The notes under the pieces were generated by a model. That model searched no databases. It was not told where the DNA came from and saw only the letters and a list, made by a program, of their open reading frames with translations. Below, piece after piece: positions 6,566 to 13,320 of a DNA stretch of 20,900 nt. The position numbers were made by a program, and so were the translations under genes. Positions within the stretch are counted from its first letter, which is position 1. Each line of letters starts with the position of its first letter. This stretch comes from an uncultured Alphaproteobacteria bacterium. GTDB lineage: Bacteria > Pseudomonadota > Alphaproteobacteria > Rickettsiales > UBA1997. Location: the NCBI GenBank assembly GCA_903927415.1, contig CAIYMZ010000117.1, positions 1 through 20,900 of the forward strand, in the 5' to 3' direction.

Positions 6566-7444
6566 TTACTCCCACTTCGCAACCGGCGGCAGTGACATCA
6601 GAATCGCTTCCGCATTGCCACCGGTCATCAATCCAAACTTCGTTCCACGATCGTAAAGCAAATTAAATTCGGCGTAGAGCCCGCGTTTTTTTAATTGGAT
6701 TTCACGTTGATCATCAGTCCATTTCTCATGCATGTGACGACGGACAAGTTGCGGGAAAATTTCTAGAAAAGCCAGCCCGACATTTTTGGTGAAGTCGAAA
6801 TTTTTTTTAAAATCGCCTTCGAGGTAATCATAAAAAATTCCACCAACACCGCGTGCCACATTGCGATGTTTGATAAAAAAATATTCATCGCACCATTTTT
6901 TAAATTTGACGTAGTAATCGGACGAAGCTTTGTCACAAGCAGTTTGGAAGGCTAAGTGAAAATCGCGAGTGTCAGCTTCAACTTCGATCATCGGATTTAA
7001 ATCTGCACCCCCGCCGAACCAGTTTTTATCCGTGCAAATAAATCGCGTATTCATGTGAACCGCCGGAACCAAAGGCGATTTCATGTGTGCCACCAACGAA
7101 ATTCCGCTGGCCCAAAATGCGCCATTTTTTTCAGTGCCGGGAATGTGAGCGCGGAACTCTTCGCTAAATTCTCCATAAACTTTAGAAAAATTCACGCCGA
7201 CTTTTTCGAAAACATTGCCTTTCATCAGTGACATTTCACCACCGCCACCGCCACCGCGATCCCAGTTTTTTCGAGAAAATGTTTGCACCCCCATCGTCGC
7301 ACTAACGCGTCGACTCGATCCCCCTAAATAGGGGGATCCTGCCGCACTAAATTCCTCCTCAATTTTTTCAAACTCCGCGCAAATTTTATCACGCAAAAGC
7401 TGAAACCATTGTGATGTAACCTGCTGTTTTTCTTGGATCTGCAC
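6566..7444 (-). CDS. hemF: Oxygen-dependent coproporphyrinogen III oxidase with in-frame palindromic insert
   Basis: Oxidatively decarboxylates coproporphyrinogen III to protoporphyrinogen IX in haem synthesis, using O2; this points to aerobic growth. It is 292 residues from GTG at 7444. Signatures are NWDRGGGGGGEMSLMKGNVFEKVGVNFSKVYG, SLVAHMKSPLVPAVHMNTRF, GGGADLNPM, VGGIFYDYLEG and the C-terminal YAEFNLLYDRGTKFGLMTGG with LPPVAKWE, all classic HemF. Residues about 34-54 (peptide core GSPYLGGSSRRVSATMGVQ) are extra compared with the family and are encoded by a 58-bp palindromic repeat also found in tyrS. The insert lies in a loop before the conserved NWDR segment, so the enzyme is probably still active. 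No Shine-Dalgarno is seen. It faces tyrS divergently across a 182-bp gap with a large inverted repeat. Confidence 0.97.
   Translation of the reverse strand: MQIQEKQQVTSQWFQLLRDKICAEFEKIEEEFSAAGSPYLGGSSRRVSATMGVQTFSRKNWDRGGGGGGEMSLMKGNVFEKVGVNFSKVYGEFSEEFRAHIPGTEKNGAFWASGISLVAHMKSPLVPAVHMNTRFICTDKNWFGGGADLNPMIEVEADTRDFHLAFQTACDKASSDYYVKFKKWCDEYFFIKHRNVARGVGGIFYDYLEGDFKKNFDFTKNVGLAFLEIFPQLVRRHMHEKWTDDQREIQLKKRGLYAEFNLLYDRGTKFGLMTGGNAEAILMSLPPVAKWE
7285..7342 (-). repeat. In-frame palindromic element inside hemF
   Basis: A 58-bp element on the minus strand. It begins GCAGGATCC, then hairpin CCCCCTATTTAGGGGG, core GAGTCGACGCGTTAGTGCG, and ends GATGGGGGTGC. It matches the tyrS element at 8275-8332 at about 51 of 58 positions by eye, in the same reading frame. 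It is translated as GSPYLGGSSRRVSATMGVQ. Confidence 0.9.
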
Positions 7445-7487
7445 GGCTTTGCGCTTGATTAATTACGAATTGAAAGACAAATTTTCC

Positions 7488-7594
7488 AGAGCCTATTTTC
7501 AAACTCAGCGCACCTCGATTTTTTGGAAATTTTACGCAAAAAAGAGCAAAAATTTACGGAAAAGCGAGGTGCGCTGAGTTTGAAAATAGGCTCT
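7488..7594. repeat. Perfect 30-bp inverted repeat between hemF and tyrS
   Basis: The left arm 7488-7517 starts AGAGCCTATTTTCAAACTCA and ends GCGCACCTCG. The right arm 7565-7594 is its exact reverse complement. The 47-bp centre is AT-rich and itself partly pairs. It is the only notable content of the 182-bp divergent gap, so it overlaps any hemF and tyrS promoters. It could be a non-autonomous mobile element (MITE-like); no target-site duplication is obvious. Confidence 0.9.
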
Positions 7595-7626
7595 ACATAA
7601 ATTTTCGCGCAACCTAACCATCCAAA

Positions 7627-8907
7627 ATGAATTTCAAATCAGATTTTTTACGCGAATTTTCCCAACGTGGATTTTTTGCCCAAGTCACTCACGCCAAAGA
7701 ATTAGACGAAATTTTTTCCAACGAAAAAATCACCGCTTACATCGGATTTGATTGCACTGCAAAATCACTGCACGCCGGCAGTCTCATCCAAATCATGATC
7801 CTGCGCCTTTTGCAAAAACACGGACACAAACCGATTGTTTTGCTTGGAGGTGGGACGACGCGGATCGGCGATCCATCTGGAAAAGATGAGGCACGACAAG
7901 TTTTATCCGATGAAAAAATTTCCGAAAATCTTTCCGGCATTCGCAAAACTTTGGAGAAATTTATCAGCTTCGGCGGCGGCGCCTCGAATGCCATTTTAGT
8001 CAATAATGACGACTGGTTGCGCCACTTGAACTACATCGATTTTCTGCGCGAAGTCGGCCGCCATTTTTCGATCAACCGCATGCTCACTTTTGATTCGGTG
8101 AAGTCGCGACTCGAGCGCGAGCAGCCACTCTCATTCCTTGAATTCAACTACATGATTTTGCAAGCCTACGATTTTTTTGAGCTCAACCAAAAATACAATT
8201 GCCGCTTACAAATCGGTGGCTCGGACCAGTGGGGGAATATTGTGAATGGGGTGGAATTGACACGGAGAATTTCTGCAGGATCCCCCTATTTAGGGGGCTC
8301 GAGCGGACGCGCTAGCGCCGCGATGGGGGTGCATAAAGAAGCATTCGGTTTAACCTCCCCTCTCCTCACCACCGCAGACGGAAAAAAAATGGGAAAAACT
8401 GCTGAAGGCGCAATTTGGCTGGATGAGTCGATGCTCACACCTTTCGATTATTTTCAATATTTCCGTAACACGCACGACGCTGATGTCGAAAAATTTTTGA
8501 AACTTTTTACTGATTTAGAAATTTCCGAAATCGAAAAACTTCGCGATTCCAACATCAATTCAGCGAAAGAAATTCTCGCTTTTGAGGCTACAAAAATCTG
8601 CCACGGAGAAAAAATCGCGGCGGAAGTTTTGCAAAAAGCGCGCGAGATTTTTATCAGCAAAAACTCCGCTGCTTTCGAGGAAAAAATAATTTCTCTCGGC
8701 ACCGAAAAAAATAAAAAACTCACCGAACTAATTTTCGAAATTGGCGCCGCTGAATCAAAAGGCACAGCAAAAAAATTAATCGAAGGCAATGGCGTTAAAA
8801 TCAATGGGGACGTGGTTTTGAATGTGCAACATTTAATCACAGAAATCGGTGAATTTGAATTGTCGGTGGGGAAGAAAAAGTTTTTTAAAATCCTAATTAA
8901 AAATTAA
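7627..8907 (+). CDS. tyrS: Tyrosyl-tRNA synthetase with in-frame palindromic insert
   Basis: Charges tRNA-Tyr with tyrosine. It is 426 residues, a little longer than usual for bacterial class I TyrRS. The N-terminal Rossmann domain has YIGFDCTAKSLHAGSL (HIGH-type motif HAGS at residues 49-52), LLGGGTTRIGDPSGK, then LEFNYMILQAYDF and the tyrosine-binding IGGSDQWGNIVNG. The KMSKS equivalent is GKKMGKT (residues 252-258). The C-terminal S4-like RNA-binding domain shows GTAKKLIEGNGVKINGDVV. Residues about 217-236 (GSPYLGGSSGRASAAMGVH) interrupt the usual path from GVELTRR to KEAFGLTSPLL. They are encoded by a palindromic repeat shared with hemF, only about 17 residues before the catalytic KMSKS loop. 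The gene is followed three bases later by the PfkB kinase gene. Confidence 0.97.
   Translation: MNFKSDFLREFSQRGFFAQVTHAKELDEIFSNEKITAYIGFDCTAKSLHAGSLIQIMILRLLQKHGHKPIVLLGGGTTRIGDPSGKDEARQVLSDEKISENLSGIRKTLEKFISFGGGASNAILVNNDDWLRHLNYIDFLREVGRHFSINRMLTFDSVKSRLEREQPLSFLEFNYMILQAYDFFELNQKYNCRLQIGGSDQWGNIVNGVELTRRISAGSPYLGGSSGRASAAMGVHKEAFGLTSPLLTTADGKKMGKTAEGAIWLDESMLTPFDYFQYFRNTHDADVEKFLKLFTDLEISEIEKLRDSNINSAKEILAFEATKICHGEKIAAEVLQKAREIFISKNSAAFEEKIISLGTEKNKKLTELIFEIGAAESKGTAKKLIEGNGVKINGDVVLNVQHLITEIGEFELSVGKKKFFKILIKN
8275..8332 (+). repeat. In-frame palindromic element inside tyrS
   Basis: A 58-bp sister of the hemF element: hairpin CCCCCTATTTAGGGGG, a second palindrome GCGCTAGCGC in the core, and GATGGGGGTGC at the end. 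It is translated as GSPYLGGSSGRASAAMGVH. It lies just before the KMSKS-loop segment. Confidence 0.9.
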
Positions 8908-8910
8908 AAA

Positions 8911-9861
8911 ATGACTAAAAAAATCTGGGGAATCGGCAATGCAATTGTCGATATTTTGTGCAAAATTGACGATAATTTTTTAAACGAACACAAGCTCCCC
9001 AAGGGTTCAATGTCACTGATTGACGAAGCCACGGCAGAAAAATTATCCAAATTAAAATCAGAAAAAATCACTTCCGGCGGATCGGTCGGCAACACAATTG
9101 CTGCATTGGCGCAGCTCGGATGCGCCGCGGGTTTCATCGGCAAAGTTGGTTGTGATGATTTTGGTGTAAAATTTATCAGCGAAATCGAAAAAACTGGCGC
9201 TGAATTTTTTAGCGATTCCAGCCATGAAAACCCTTCAGCAAAATCTTTCATTTTAGTCACGCCCGACGCCCAAAGAACAATGTGCACATTTTTGGGTTGC
9301 GCTTCGGAAGTTGGTGAAAATGACATCAGTGAAAAAGCTTTGGGAGACATGTCAATTCTGTACTTGGAAGGATATTTGTGGGATGCGCCAAACACGATTT
9401 TAGCTCTAAAAAAAGCAATAAATTTGGCGAAAAAAAATGGAGCAAAAATTGCATTTTCTTTGTCGGATGCATTCTGCGTTGCCCGTCACAAAAAAGATTT
9501 TTTGAGCTTGATTGAAAATGATCTAAACATTCTTTTTGCCAATGAACACGAGGCACGCGAGCTTTTAGGTAATGAAAATTTTGCCGAATTTTTTTTAAAA
9601 AATAAAAATCTGATCGCCGTTGTAACTAGAAGCGAAAAGGGATGCAGCGTTTTCGCAAATGGTTCTTCTTTCGATTTACCTGCGGAAAAAATTAAAAAAT
9701 TAATTGACACTACTGGTGCCGGCGATGCCTTTGCAGCTGGCTTTTTGCATGGCTTGGTTAGCGATCATGATTTAAAAAAATCCGCTCAATCTGGAAATAT
9801 TCTTGCAGCAAAAATTATTCAAAAATTTGGAGCGCGATTTGAAACAAAAGAACTTCTTTAA
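8911..9861 (+). CDS. PfkB-family sugar/nucleoside kinase, adenosine-kinase-like
   Basis: A ribokinase-fold ATP-dependent kinase, most like the alphaproteobacterial adenosine-kinase group, though the substrate is not proven. It is 316 residues. The N-terminus has WGIGNAIVDILCKIDDNFL and the substrate region TSGGSVGNTIAALAQLG with GFIGKVGCDDFG. The C-terminus has the PfkB signature DTTGAGDAFAAGFLHGL with the catalytic Asp in GAGD, followed by AQSGNILAAKIIQKFGAR. LFANEHEARELLG and VVTRSEKGCSVF are also normal for the family. It starts three bases after the tyrS stop and 18 bp before murF, so it is probably in one transcript with them. A role in purine salvage would suit a genome that also keeps purine synthesis. 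Confidence 0.85.
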   Translation: MTKKIWGIGNAIVDILCKIDDNFLNEHKLPKGSMSLIDEATAEKLSKLKSEKITSGGSVGNTIAALAQLGCAAGFIGKVGCDDFGVKFISEIEKTGAEFFSDSSHENPSAKSFILVTPDAQRTMCTFLGCASEVGENDISEKALGDMSILYLEGYLWDAPNTILALKKAINLAKKNGAKIAFSLSDAFCVARHKKDFLSLIENDLNILFANEHEARELLGNENFAEFFLKNKNLIAVVTRSEKGCSVFANGSSFDLPAEKIKKLIDTTGAGDAFAAGFLHGLVSDHDLKKSAQSGNILAAKIIQKFGARFETKELL

Positions 9862-9879
9862 AAAAATATTTTAACTCCC

Positions 9880-11304
9880 ATGCCTCTCTGGACAAAAACT
9901 GAACTACTTGAAGCCTTAGAAGGCGAGCTTCTACAGCATAACCTTCCCGACGATTTAATCATCGATGAAGTCGTAATTGACAGCAGAAAAGCCAAAAAAA
10001 ATTCACTCTTCATCGCCATCAAAGGCGAAAAAAATGACGGTCACGATTTCCTCGCAGAGGTTGCCAGCAACGGCTGCAAGCTGGTATTAATTCACGATCC
10101 ACAATTTTTTAACGACTTACGACTTACAACTTACAACTTACGACTAATTCTCGTAAAAAACACCTTCACCGCCCTCTACTCCCTCGCCAAATTTTCTCGA
10201 AAAAGGAGCGCCGCAAAAATAATCGCGATCACGGGAAGTGTTGGCAAGACTGGCACGAAGGAGATGTTAAAATTGCTTTTCGACAGTCAGGGTAAAACTT
10301 TTGCGACCGCCGGAAATCTCAACAACCACTTCGGCGTCCCACTCTCACTTTGCAATTTTTCGCGCGATTGCGAGTTCGGAATTTTTGAACTTGGAATGAA
10401 TCATTTGGGCGAGATCGAACCGCTGTCACGCCTTGTCCAGCCTCACTTGGCACTGATCACCAATGTTGGCCCTGTCCACATCGAATTTTTCAAAAATGAA
10501 GAAGAAATCGCGCTGGCGAAATCGGAAATTTTTTGCGGAATTCTTGACGGCGGAATCGCGCTAATTAATCGCGACAATCGTCATTTTGAATTTTTGCGGA
10601 AGCGAGCGCAATACTACGCAATCGTGGATCAAAACATCATTACCTTCGGCGAAAAGAATCCGAGCGATTACCAAATTATTCATTCCAAAACCAGCAACCC
10701 GAGCAATTCAATAGTCGAAACAAAACTCAAAAACGGCGAAAAAATTTACTACGAAATCGCCACTTCCAACCCCGCCATAATTTTTAATTCAACCATCGCC
10801 ATCGCTTGTCTGGACTTGATTGGCAATAATTTAAGCGCCGGAATTTCAGCGCTAAGAAATCTTCAAACTTTCAGCGGTCGCGGCAATATTAAAGAAATAA
10901 AAATCGGCGAGAAAAATATCACGATCATTGACGACACCTACAATGCCAGCATTCCATCGATGCGCGCCGGACTCGAACATGTGGTAAATTTAAAAAACAT
11001 TCTCGGCAAAAAAAGAGTCGTGGTCGCGCTTGGCGACATGCGTGAACTCGGTGAAAAATCAGTTGAGTTGCATGAAGAGGTGACGAATTATTTGCAGCAA
11101 CTCCACGTCGATTTTGCACTGCTAGTTGGTGAAAACATGACCGCCGCCGCGAAAAAATTACCCAAAGATTCTTACAAAACTTTTCCTGATTCTACCGCCG
11201 CAGCGCTTGAGATTAAAGACTTCTTGAGTAATGGGGATATTCTTTACGTTAAAGGTTCGCGCGGGGTGCGGATGGAGAAGGTGATCGAAAAAATTACAAA
11301 TTAA
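9880..11304 (+). CDS. murF: UDP-N-acetylmuramoyl-tripeptide--D-alanyl-D-alanine ligase, with repeat-derived insert
   Basis: Adds D-Ala-D-Ala to the UDP-MurNAc-tripeptide in the cytoplasmic steps of peptidoglycan synthesis. It is 474 residues with the Mur ligase plan. The N-terminal UDP-binding domain has DSRKAKKNSLFIAIKGEKNDGHDF, the ATP P-loop is AITGSVGKTGTKEML (residues 117-130), then AGNLNNHFGVPLSL and FELGMNHLGEI. The C-terminal domain shows IIDDTYNASIPSM and VALGDMRELGE. Residues about 78-90 (NDLRLTTYNLRL) sit between LVLIHDP and VKNTFTALYSLA, where relatives have only a short turn. They are encoded by five 7-bp repeats. Upstream murE is not seen. mraY follows after an inverted repeat. 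Confidence 0.97.
   Translation: MPLWTKTELLEALEGELLQHNLPDDLIIDEVVIDSRKAKKNSLFIAIKGEKNDGHDFLAEVASNGCKLVLIHDPQFFNDLRLTTYNLRLILVKNTFTALYSLAKFSRKRSAAKIIAITGSVGKTGTKEMLKLLFDSQGKTFATAGNLNNHFGVPLSLCNFSRDCEFGIFELGMNHLGEIEPLSRLVQPHLALITNVGPVHIEFFKNEEEIALAKSEIFCGILDGGIALINRDNRHFEFLRKRAQYYAIVDQNIITFGEKNPSDYQIIHSKTSNPSNSIVETKLKNGEKIYYEIATSNPAIIFNSTIAIACLDLIGNNLSAGISALRNLQTFSGRGNIKEIKIGEKNITIIDDTYNASIPSMRAGLEHVVNLKNILGKKRVVVALGDMRELGEKSVELHEEVTNYLQQLHVDFALLVGENMTAAAKKLPKDSYKTFPDSTAAALEIKDFLSNGDILYVKGSRGVRMEKVIEKITN
10112..10146. repeat. Five 7-bp repeats inside murF
   Basis: Consecutive units ACGACTT, ACGACTT, ACAACTT, ACAACTT, ACGACTA. They are the same heptamer (reverse strand AAGTCGT) as in the xseA start and purC-purS gap. 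Read in frame they give DLRLTTYNLRL, and the gene frame is kept. Confidence 0.85.
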
Positions 11305-11330
11305 ACTATTTGAAACCGTAACGTTAGTTT

Positions 11331-11401
11331 GTCATTCCCGCGAAAGCGGGAATCCAGAATTAACTTGCGCAAAACTGGATTCCCGCCTTCGCGGGAATGA
11401 C
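11331..11401. repeat. 27-bp inverted repeat (GTCATTCCCGCG type) between murF and mraY
   Basis: Arms at 11331-11357 and 11375-11401 are reverse complements with a single mismatch. Each arm carries its own inner hairpin (CCCGCGAAAGCGGG and CCCGCCTTCGCGGG). This GTCATTCCCGCGAAAGCGGGAA type is a widespread bacterial dispersed repeat (known from general experience). It occupies most of the 110-bp gap and would form a very stable RNA cruciform between two cell-wall genes. Confidence 0.92.
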
Positions 11402-11421
11402 ACAACCTACTTTAATTGAAA

Positions 11422-12477
11422 ATGCTCACAACCATCTCCCTCCTCCAAAATCTCTGGCTCAAATCCTTTATCTGCCTGCTCTCATCCTACCTCATCGGAT
11501 TTTTCAGCATCAAAAAATACATCAAATTCGCCAACGCCAATCCGAAATTTTTTCAACCGATTCGCGAATCAGGACCAGCATCGCATCTCCTCACAAAACA
11601 AAAAACTCCGACAATGGGCGGAATTTTCATCATCCTTGCCACGCTAGCAACGACGCTACTTTTCATCGATTTCAGCAATCGCTACATCCTTGTTGTTTGC
11701 ACAGTTTTTTTAACTTTTGCCGCCATCGGACTCACCGACGATTTGATGAAAGTCTTCTACAAAAATTCCAAAGGTTTTCGCGGCTCGGTTAAACTCATCA
11801 TCCAATTCACCATCATCGGCGCAGCATTTCTGTGGCTCGGCAGCATTGATGAAATCCATTTCGGCAATCGCGTTTTCCTGCCATTCGGCCACGGACATTG
11901 GATTCATCTCGGCATCGTACTCTACGTTTTATTCGTTACTTTCGTCATCGTCGGAACTTCCAACGCCGTTAATTTAACCGACGGTCTTGATGGCCTCGTC
12001 TCAGTGCCAGCGCTCATCAGCCTCGCTTGTTTGATTTTGCTAATTCACGCCTCGTCAACGCAAGAATTGGCAAAAAGTTTTTACGTCCCTCACGTAAAAT
12101 TTTCCGGCGAATTAATTTTCTTCTGCATCGCCTTGATTGGCGCGATTCTGGCCTTTCTAACTTTCAATTTGAAGCCAGCGAAAATTTTTATGGGCGATGT
12201 TGGAAGTCTGGCGATCGGCTCTGTCCTTGGCCTCATCGCCATCATCGTCAAACAAGAATTTATTTTTTTCGTGATTTCACTTTTGTTTGTCGCCGAAGCC
12301 GCATCCGTAATTTTGCAAGTCGGTTCCTACAAATTGCGCAAAAAAAGAATTTTTTTAATGGCGCCGCTACATCATCATTTTGAAAAATTAGGCTGGGCTG
12401 AACAAAAAGTTGTACGCCGCTTCTGGCTAGCGTCAGCGCTATTTGCAACGGTGGGAATGGGGATTTTTTTGCTTTAA
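11422..12477 (+). CDS. mraY: Phospho-N-acetylmuramoyl-pentapeptide-transferase
   Basis: Integral membrane enzyme that transfers phospho-MurNAc-pentapeptide to undecaprenyl phosphate, making lipid I. I start at ATG 11422 (351 residues, MLTTISLL), which fits the family N-terminus. A TTG two codons upstream (11416) is the alternative. Conserved cytoplasmic loops are all present: TKQKTPTMGGIFII, the metal-binding IGLTDDLMKV, NAVNLTDGLDGL, FMGDVGSLAIG and the late APLHHHFEKLG. About ten hydrophobic segments lie between them. In most bacteria murD follows in the dcw cluster. Here the next gene is a BRO-N protein 18 bp downstream, so the cluster is broken at this point. Confidence 0.97.
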   Translation: MLTTISLLQNLWLKSFICLLSSYLIGFFSIKKYIKFANANPKFFQPIRESGPASHLLTKQKTPTMGGIFIILATLATTLLFIDFSNRYILVVCTVFLTFAAIGLTDDLMKVFYKNSKGFRGSVKLIIQFTIIGAAFLWLGSIDEIHFGNRVFLPFGHGHWIHLGIVLYVLFVTFVIVGTSNAVNLTDGLDGLVSVPALISLACLILLIHASSTQELAKSFYVPHVKFSGELIFFCIALIGAILAFLTFNLKPAKIFMGDVGSLAIGSVLGLIAIIVKQEFIFFVISLLFVAEAASVILQVGSYKLRKKRIFLMAPLHHHFEKLGWAEQKVVRRFWLASALFATVGMGIFLL

Positions 12478-12495
12478 CTTTTACAAACCAAAATC

Positions 12496-13320
12496 ATGAA
12501 AAAACAAACCTCTGTAAAAATTTTCGAAAATAAAAAAGTCAGATCTCTTTGGGATCTCGAGCAAGAAAAATGGTATTTTTCTATTGTTGATGCGATTGCT
12601 GTTTTAACTGACAGCATTGATTCAACGGCTTACTGGAGAAAGTTAAAACAAAGGCTGAAGGAAGAGGGAAATGAAACCGTGACAAATTGTCACGGTTTGA
12701 AAATGCAGGCGCCAGACGGAAAAATGCGAATGACTGATGTCGCTGACACCGAGCAACTTTTTAGACTCGTGCAGTCAATCCCCTCACCAAAAGCTGAGCC
12801 ATTCAAACTTTGGCTAGCGAAAGTCGCCGCGGAAAGATTGGATGAAATGCAAGACCCCGAACTTTCCATCGACAGAGCTTTAGAACAATATTTGAAGCTG
12901 GGCTATTCCGAAAATTGGATTAATCAGCGGTTAAAAAGTATCGAGATTCGCAAAGAATTAACCGACGAGTGGAAAAAAAGAGGAATGAAAGAAGGTACGC
13001 AGTTCGCCACTCTAACCGACATCATCACCAAATCTTGGTCGGATAAAACCACCAAAGAATATAAAATTTTAAAAGGCCTGAAAAAAGAAAATCTGCGCGA
13101 CAACATGACCAACACCGAGCTGATTTTAAACATGCTCGCCGAGGCTTCGACCAAGGATATTTCTCAAGCTGTAAGTCCAAAAAATTTTTCAGAAAATAAA
13201 AAAGTAGCAAAGCAAGGTGGCAATGTTGCCAAGGTTGCGAGACGAGAATTGGAAGCGAAAACTGGGAAAAAAGTTGTGACGGCTTTGAGTGCAAAAACGG
13301 CTTTGTTTAAAAATTTATGA
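12496..13320 (+). CDS. BRO-N domain protein, phage-antirepressor/DinD-like
   Basis: A 274-residue protein of the BRO-N group found in phages and scattered in bacterial chromosomes. The N-terminal BRO-N domain covers about residues 5-95 (KIFENKKVRSLWDLEQEKWYF, then STAYWRKLKQRLKEEG, VTNCHGLKMQAPDGK, MTDVADTEQLFRLVQ). A conserved stretch SIPSPKAEPFKLWLAKVAAER follows. The C-terminal half (LTDEWKKRGMKEG, YKILKGLKKENLRDNMTNTEL, FSENKKVAKQGGNVAKVARR) resembles the tail of E. coli DinD. BRO-N domains are linked to DNA binding; the cellular role here is unknown. A perfect 12-bp hairpin lies at 12674-12698. The stop codon overlaps the next gene's ATG (ATGA), so the pair is translationally coupled. 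Probably a phage-derived regulator or one half of a defence or toxin module; that is inference. Confidence 0.85.
   Translation: MKKQTSVKIFENKKVRSLWDLEQEKWYFSIVDAIAVLTDSIDSTAYWRKLKQRLKEEGNETVTNCHGLKMQAPDGKMRMTDVADTEQLFRLVQSIPSPKAEPFKLWLAKVAAERLDEMQDPELSIDRALEQYLKLGYSENWINQRLKSIEIRKELTDEWKKRGMKEGTQFATLTDIITKSWSDKTTKEYKILKGLKKENLRDNMTNTELILNMLAEASTKDISQAVSPKNFSENKKVAKQGGNVAKVARRELEAKTGKKVVTALSAKTALFKNL
12674..12698. repeat. Perfect hairpin inside the BRO-N gene
   Basis: AAACCGTGACAA (12674-12685), one base, then its exact reverse complement TTGTCACGGTTT (12687-12698). It encodes residues ETVTNCHGL, just before D-G-K at 74-76. Confidence 0.9.

Noticed and set aside
7235..7260. Glycine run (GGGGGG) in HemF as a possible repeat expansion.
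   Set aside because: A glycine-rich stretch after W-D/E-R is a conserved HemF feature, so it is not evidence of expansion.
7285..8332. Cluster of common restriction sites (GGATCC, CTCGAG, GTCGAC, ACGCGT, GCTAGC) suggesting a cloning polylinker or vector contamination.
   Set aside because: The sites fall in two diverged copies, in frame inside native genes, with intact flanking family sequence; a related core occurs in cimA. They are by-products of palindromic element sequence.
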